64,000 nucleotides of DNA from Synchiropus splendidus (lineage: Eukaryota; Chordata; Actinopteri; Syngnathiformes; Callionymidae). A program made the position numbers and the translations under genes. Positions within the stretch are counted from its first letter, which is position 1. Each line of letters opens with the position of its first letter. The stretch spans positions 434,001 through 498,000 of the forward strand of contig NW_026527057.1 in assembly GCF_027744825.2 (NCBI RefSeq). The letters run 5' to 3'. The notes below the pieces were generated by a model. It saw nothing but the letters and a program-made list of their open reading frames with translations. It was not told where the DNA came from and did not search any database. Positions 60,661 through 64,000 of the stretch are shown one piece after another.

Positions 60661-63600
60661 GAACGCTAAACATAAGTGTTGATAACTTTGGAAAAACACT
60701 TCAGACAGTTTAGATTTGATGTGCAACTACAAGAAAGACCCTTTCTGCTATAGTGGGTGGTTAAAATTTCATGTTCTGAAGCTTCCCTGAAAAGTTATGG
60801 CACAATGCACAAAAACGCTTTTCAGCCTGAGATAAGGTGGGTTTCGGAACGCCAAACATAAAAGTGTTGATAACTTTTGAAAAACACTTCAGACAGCTTA
60901 GATTTGATGTGCAACTACTAGAAAGACCCTTTCTGCTATAGTGGGAGGTTAAAATTTCATGTTCTGAAGCTTCCCTGAAAAGTTATGGCACAATGCACAA
61001 AAACGCTTTTCAGCCTGAGATAAGGTGGGTTTCGGAACGCCAAACATAAGTGTTGATAACTTTGGAAAAACACTTCAGACATTTTAGATATGATGTGCAA
61101 CTACTAGAAAGACCCTTTCTGCTATAGTGGGAGGTTAAAATTTCATGTTCTGAAGCTTCCCTGAAAAGTTATGGCACAATGCACAAAAACGCTTTTCAGC
61201 CTGAGATAAGGTGGGTTTCGGAACGCCAAACATAAAAGTGTTGATAACTTTTGAAAAACACTTCAGACAGCTTAGATTTGATGTGCAACTACTAGAAAGA
61301 CCCTTTCTGCTATAGTGGGAGGTTAAAATTTCATGTTCTGAAGCTTCCCTGAAAAGTTATGGCACAATGCACAAAAACGCTTTTCAGCCTGAGATAAGGT
61401 GGGTTTCGGAACGCCAAACATAAAAGTGTTGATAACTTTCGAAAAACACTTCAGACAGCTTAGATTTGATGTGCACCTACTAGAAAGACCCTTTCTGCTA
61501 TAGTGGGAGGTTAAAATGTCATGTTCTGAAGCTTCCCTGAAAAGTTATGGCACAATGCGTAAAAACGCTTTTCAGCCTGAGATAAGGTGGGTTTCGGAAC
61601 GCCAAACATAAAAGTGTTGATAACTTTGGAAAAACACTTCAGACAGTTTAGATTTGATGTGCAACTACTAGAAAGACCCTTTCTGCTATAGTGGGAGGTT
61701 AAAATTTCATGTTCTGAAGCTTCCCTGAAAAGTTATGGCACAATGCACAAAAACGCTTTTCAGCCTGAGATAAGGTGGGTTTCGGAACGCCAAACATAAA
61801 AGTGTTGATAACTTTTGAAAAACACTTCAGACAGCTTAGATTTGATGTGCAACTACTAGAAAGACCCTTTCTGCTATAGTGGGAGGTTAAAATTTCATGT
61901 TCTGAAGCTTCCCTGAAAAGTTATGGCACAATGCACAAAAACGCTTTTCAGCCTGAGATAAGGTGGGTTTCGGAACGCCAAACATAAAAGTGTTAATAAC
62001 TTTGGAAAAACACTTCAGACAGTTTAGATTTGATGTGCAACTACTAGAAGGACCCTTTCTGCTATAGTGGGAGGTTAAAATTTCATGTTCTGAAGCTTCC
62101 CTGAAAAGTTATGGCACAATGCACAAAAACGCTTTTCAGCCTGAGATAAGGTGGGTTTCGGAACGCCAAACATAAAAGTGTTGATAACTTTGGAAAAACA
62201 CTTCAGACAGTTTAGATTTGATATGCAACTACTAGAAAGACCCTTTCTGCTATAGTGGGAGGTTAAAATTTCATGTTCTGAAGCTTCCCTGAAAAGTTAT
62301 GGCACAATGCACAAAAACGCTTTTCAGCCTGAGATAAGGTGGGTTTCGGAACGCCAAACATAAAAGTGTTAATAACTTTGGAAAAACACTTCAGACAGTT
62401 TAGATTTGATGTGCAACTACTAGAAAGACCCTTTCTGCTATAGTGGGAGGTTAAAATTTCATGTTCTGAAGCTTCCCTGAAAAGTTATGGCGCAATGCAC
62501 AAAAACGCTTTTCAGCCTGAGAAAAGGTGGGTTTCGGAACGCCAAACATAAAAGTGTTAATAACTTTGGAAAAACACTTCAGACAGTTTAGATTTGATGT
62601 GCAACTACTAGAAAGACCCTTTCTGCTATAGTGGGAGGTTAAAATTTCATGTTCTGAAGCTTCCCTGAAAAGTTATGGTACAATGCACAAAAACGCTTTT
62701 CAGCCTGAGATAAGGTGGGTTTTCCGAACGCCAAACATAAAAGTGTTGATAACTTTCGAAAAACACTTCAGACAGCTTAGATTTGATGTGCACCTACTAG
62801 AAAGACCCTTTCTGCTATAGTGGGAGGTTAAAATTTCATGTTCTGAAGCTTCCCTGAAAAGTTATGGCACAATGCGTAAAAACGCTTTTCAGCCTGAGAT
62901 AAGGTGGGTTTCGGAACGCCAAACATAAGTGTTAATAACTTTGGAAAAACACTTCAGACAGTTTAGATTTGATGTGCAACTACTAGAAAGACCCTTTCTG
63001 CTATAGTGGGAGGTTAAAATTTCATGTTCTGAAGCTTCCCTGAAAAGTTATGGCACAATGCACAAAAACGCTTTTCAGCCTGAGATAAGGTGGGTTTCGG
63101 AACGCCAAACCTAAAAGTGTTGATAACTTTTGAAAAACACTTCAGACAGCTTAGATTTGATGTGCAACTACTAGAAAGACCCTTTCTGCTATAGTGGGAG
63201 GTTAAAATTTCATGTTCTGAAGCTTCCCTGAAAAGTTATGGCACAATGCACAAAAACGCTTTTCAGCCTGAGATAAGGTGGGTTTCGGAACGCCAAACAT
63301 AAGTGTTGATAACTTTGGAAAAACACTTCAGACAGTTTAGATTTGATGTGCAACTACTAGAAAGACCCTTTCTGCTATAGTGGGAGGTTAAAATTTCATG
63401 TTCTGAAGCTTCCCTGAAAAGTTATGGCACAATGCACAAAAACGCTTTTCAGCCTGAGATAAGGTGGGTTTCGGAACGCCAAACATAAAAGTGTTGATAA
63501 CTTTTGAAAAACACTTCAGACAGCTTAGATTTGATGTGCAACTACTAGAAAGACCCTTTCTGCTATAGTGGGAGGTTAAAATTTCATGTTCTGAAGCTTC

Positions 63601-64000
63601 CCTGAAAAGTTATGGCACAATGCACAAAAACGCTTTTCAGCCTGAGATAAGGTGGGTTTCGGAACGCCAAACATAAAAGTGTTAATAACTTTGGAAAAAC
63701 ACTTCAGACAGTTTAGATTTGATGTGCAACTACTAGAAAGACCCTTTCTGCTATAGTGGGAGGTTAAAATTTCATGTTCTGAAGCTTCCCTGAAAAGTTA
63801 TGGCACAATGCACAAAAACGCTTTTCAGCCTGAGATAAGGTGTGTTTCGGAACGCCAAACATAAAAGTGTTAATAACTTTGGAAAAACACTTCAGACAGT
63901 TTAGATTTGATGTGCAACTACTAGAAAGACCCTTTCTGCTATAGTGGGAGGTTAAAATTTCATGTTCTGAAGCTTCCCTGAAAAGTTATGGCACTATGCA
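60661..64000 (+). repeat. Highly uniform dimeric satellite block at the right edge
   Basis: Monomers here are nearly identical apart from a dimer pattern. One type has CTTTGGAAAAAC with CAGTTTAG; it alternates, not perfectly, with a type having CTTTTGAAAAAC (or CTTTCGAAAAAC) and CAGCTTAG. Four monomers start with the shortened AACATAAGTG (near 60670, 61045, 62924 and 63297), two bases shorter than usual. Private substitutions are rare (for example GAAGGACCC at 62048, GGCGCAATG at 62490 and CAAACCTAAAAG at 63107). The array continues past the right end of the window. Confidence 0.85.
61426..61613 (+). repeat. Representative 188-bp monomer with internal inverted repeats
   Basis: This monomer, taken from the uniform right-hand block, shows the internal structure shared by most copies. 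It has four dyads: the 8-bp palindrome TTTCGAAA; the hairpin-like AGAAAG/CTTTCT pair separated by three bases; the 8-bp palindrome GAAGCTTC containing the HindIII site; and the 8-bp pair CTGAAAAG/CTTTTCAG separated by 23 bases (61537-61544 and 61568-61575). A TAG at monomer positions 76-78 closes the plus-strand frame that otherwise runs through the monomer. Because 188 is not a multiple of three, any frame shifts at each monomer boundary. Whether the dyads form structures in vivo is not shown by the sequence. Confidence 0.9.

Larger units (their letters stand above)
1..64000 (+). repeat. 188-bp satellite DNA array, about 340 head-to-tail monomers
   Basis: Every line of the window can be aligned to one monomer, with phase start GTGTT[G/A]ATAAC, recurring every 188 bp (186-189 bp in length variants). 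Conserved landmarks in order are TTTCGAAA (monomer positions 12-19), AGAAAG-ACC-CTTTCT (57-71), CTATAGTGGGAGG (73-85), GAAGCTTC (103-110), CTGAAAAG (112-119), CTTTTCAG (143-150) and GGTTTCGGAACGCC (about 165-178). Consensus GC is 74/188. All monomers run in the same direction and I find no insertion of foreign sequence. HindIII (AAGCTT) occurs about once per monomer, so a 188-bp HindIII ladder is predicted. The variable sites are mainly position 6 (G/A), 15-16 (CG, GG, TG, CA), 34 (C/T/G), 51 (A/C) and 134-135 (AC, GT, TC). A eukaryotic heterochromatin or centromere location is inference; the family is not one I recognise. Confidence 0.98.

Noticed and set aside
61482..61496. AGAAAG-ACC-CTTTCT hairpin as a transcription terminator
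   Set aside because: The six-pair stem has a three-base loop, no following T-run and no upstream gene. It occurs in every monomer, so it is treated as a satellite dyad.
61588..61605. Possible RNA polymerase III B-box or tRNA-derived origin in GGTTTCGGAACGCC
   Set aside because: The resemblance to the GGTTCGANTCC consensus is partial. No matching A box, cloverleaf or terminator is visible.
1..64000. CRISPR array
   Set aside because: The repeats are directly contiguous 188-bp units with no unique spacers and no cas genes; the variation is point mutation within the repeat.
1..64000. A new multi-gene biological system such as defence or a biosynthetic cluster
   Set aside because: No coding sequence exists in the window, so nothing supports such a claim.

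Overview
The whole 64 kb window is one uninterrupted, head-to-tail tandem satellite array. It is built from a roughly 188-bp AT-rich monomer, about 39% GC when I count the consensus, with about 340 copies all in the same orientation. I see no protein-coding gene, RNA gene, transposon, CRISPR array, microsatellite tract or unique sequence. Both window edges fall inside the array, so it extends beyond the window on both sides. A monomer close to nucleosome length, a megasatellite-like extent, and higher-order repeat (HOR) structure with nested segmental duplications point to eukaryotic centromeric, pericentromeric or other heterochromatic DNA, probably from a long-read assembly. I do not recognise the satellite family and cannot name the organism. 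A plant is my weak guess, because the minus strand carries a CATAACTTTT-type motif that I associate with some plant satellites.

Layout (monomer phase starts at GTGTT[G/A]ATAAC). (1) 1-8.5 kb: an apparently exact tandem duplication of a 4,121-bp, 22-monomer segment. (2) 8.5-13.2 kb: monomers of the same class, including an older, diverged copy of part of that segment. (3) 13.2-16.2 kb: a 1,504-bp, 8-monomer HOR in two copies with a clear 376-bp dimer rhythm. (4) 16.2-25.5 kb: a mosaic of short duplications, including a 1,693-bp (9-monomer) tandem pair at 21.5-24.9 kb. (5) 25.5-31 kb: return of the class seen at 8.5-12.7 kb, with a roughly 1.87-kb (10-monomer) periodicity. (6) 30.8-33.1 kb: a 1,128-bp (6-monomer) tandem pair. 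(7) 33-41 kb: mixed monomers, with an 11-monomer offset copy at 38.2/40.2 kb. (8) 41.3-50.6 kb: a segmental tandem duplication, originally 24 monomers (4,512 bp), since altered by loss and gain of whole monomers. (9) 48.9-58.7 kb: an overlapping 27-monomer (5,076 bp) duplication that re-copies part of block 8. (10) 59-64 kb: transition to a much more uniform dimeric array.

Nothing here acts as a gene set. The open reading frames of 61-96 codons are satellite artefacts: they recur once or twice per dimer, use the same DNA in two frames, and open only where one in-frame TAG of the monomer is mutated. The informative content is the duplication history, the linked variant sites, the CpG-type decay and the conserved inverted repeats inside the monomer. 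All comparisons were made by eye using diagnostic variants. Breakpoints are therefore approximate (tens of bases), and identities are described qualitatively.
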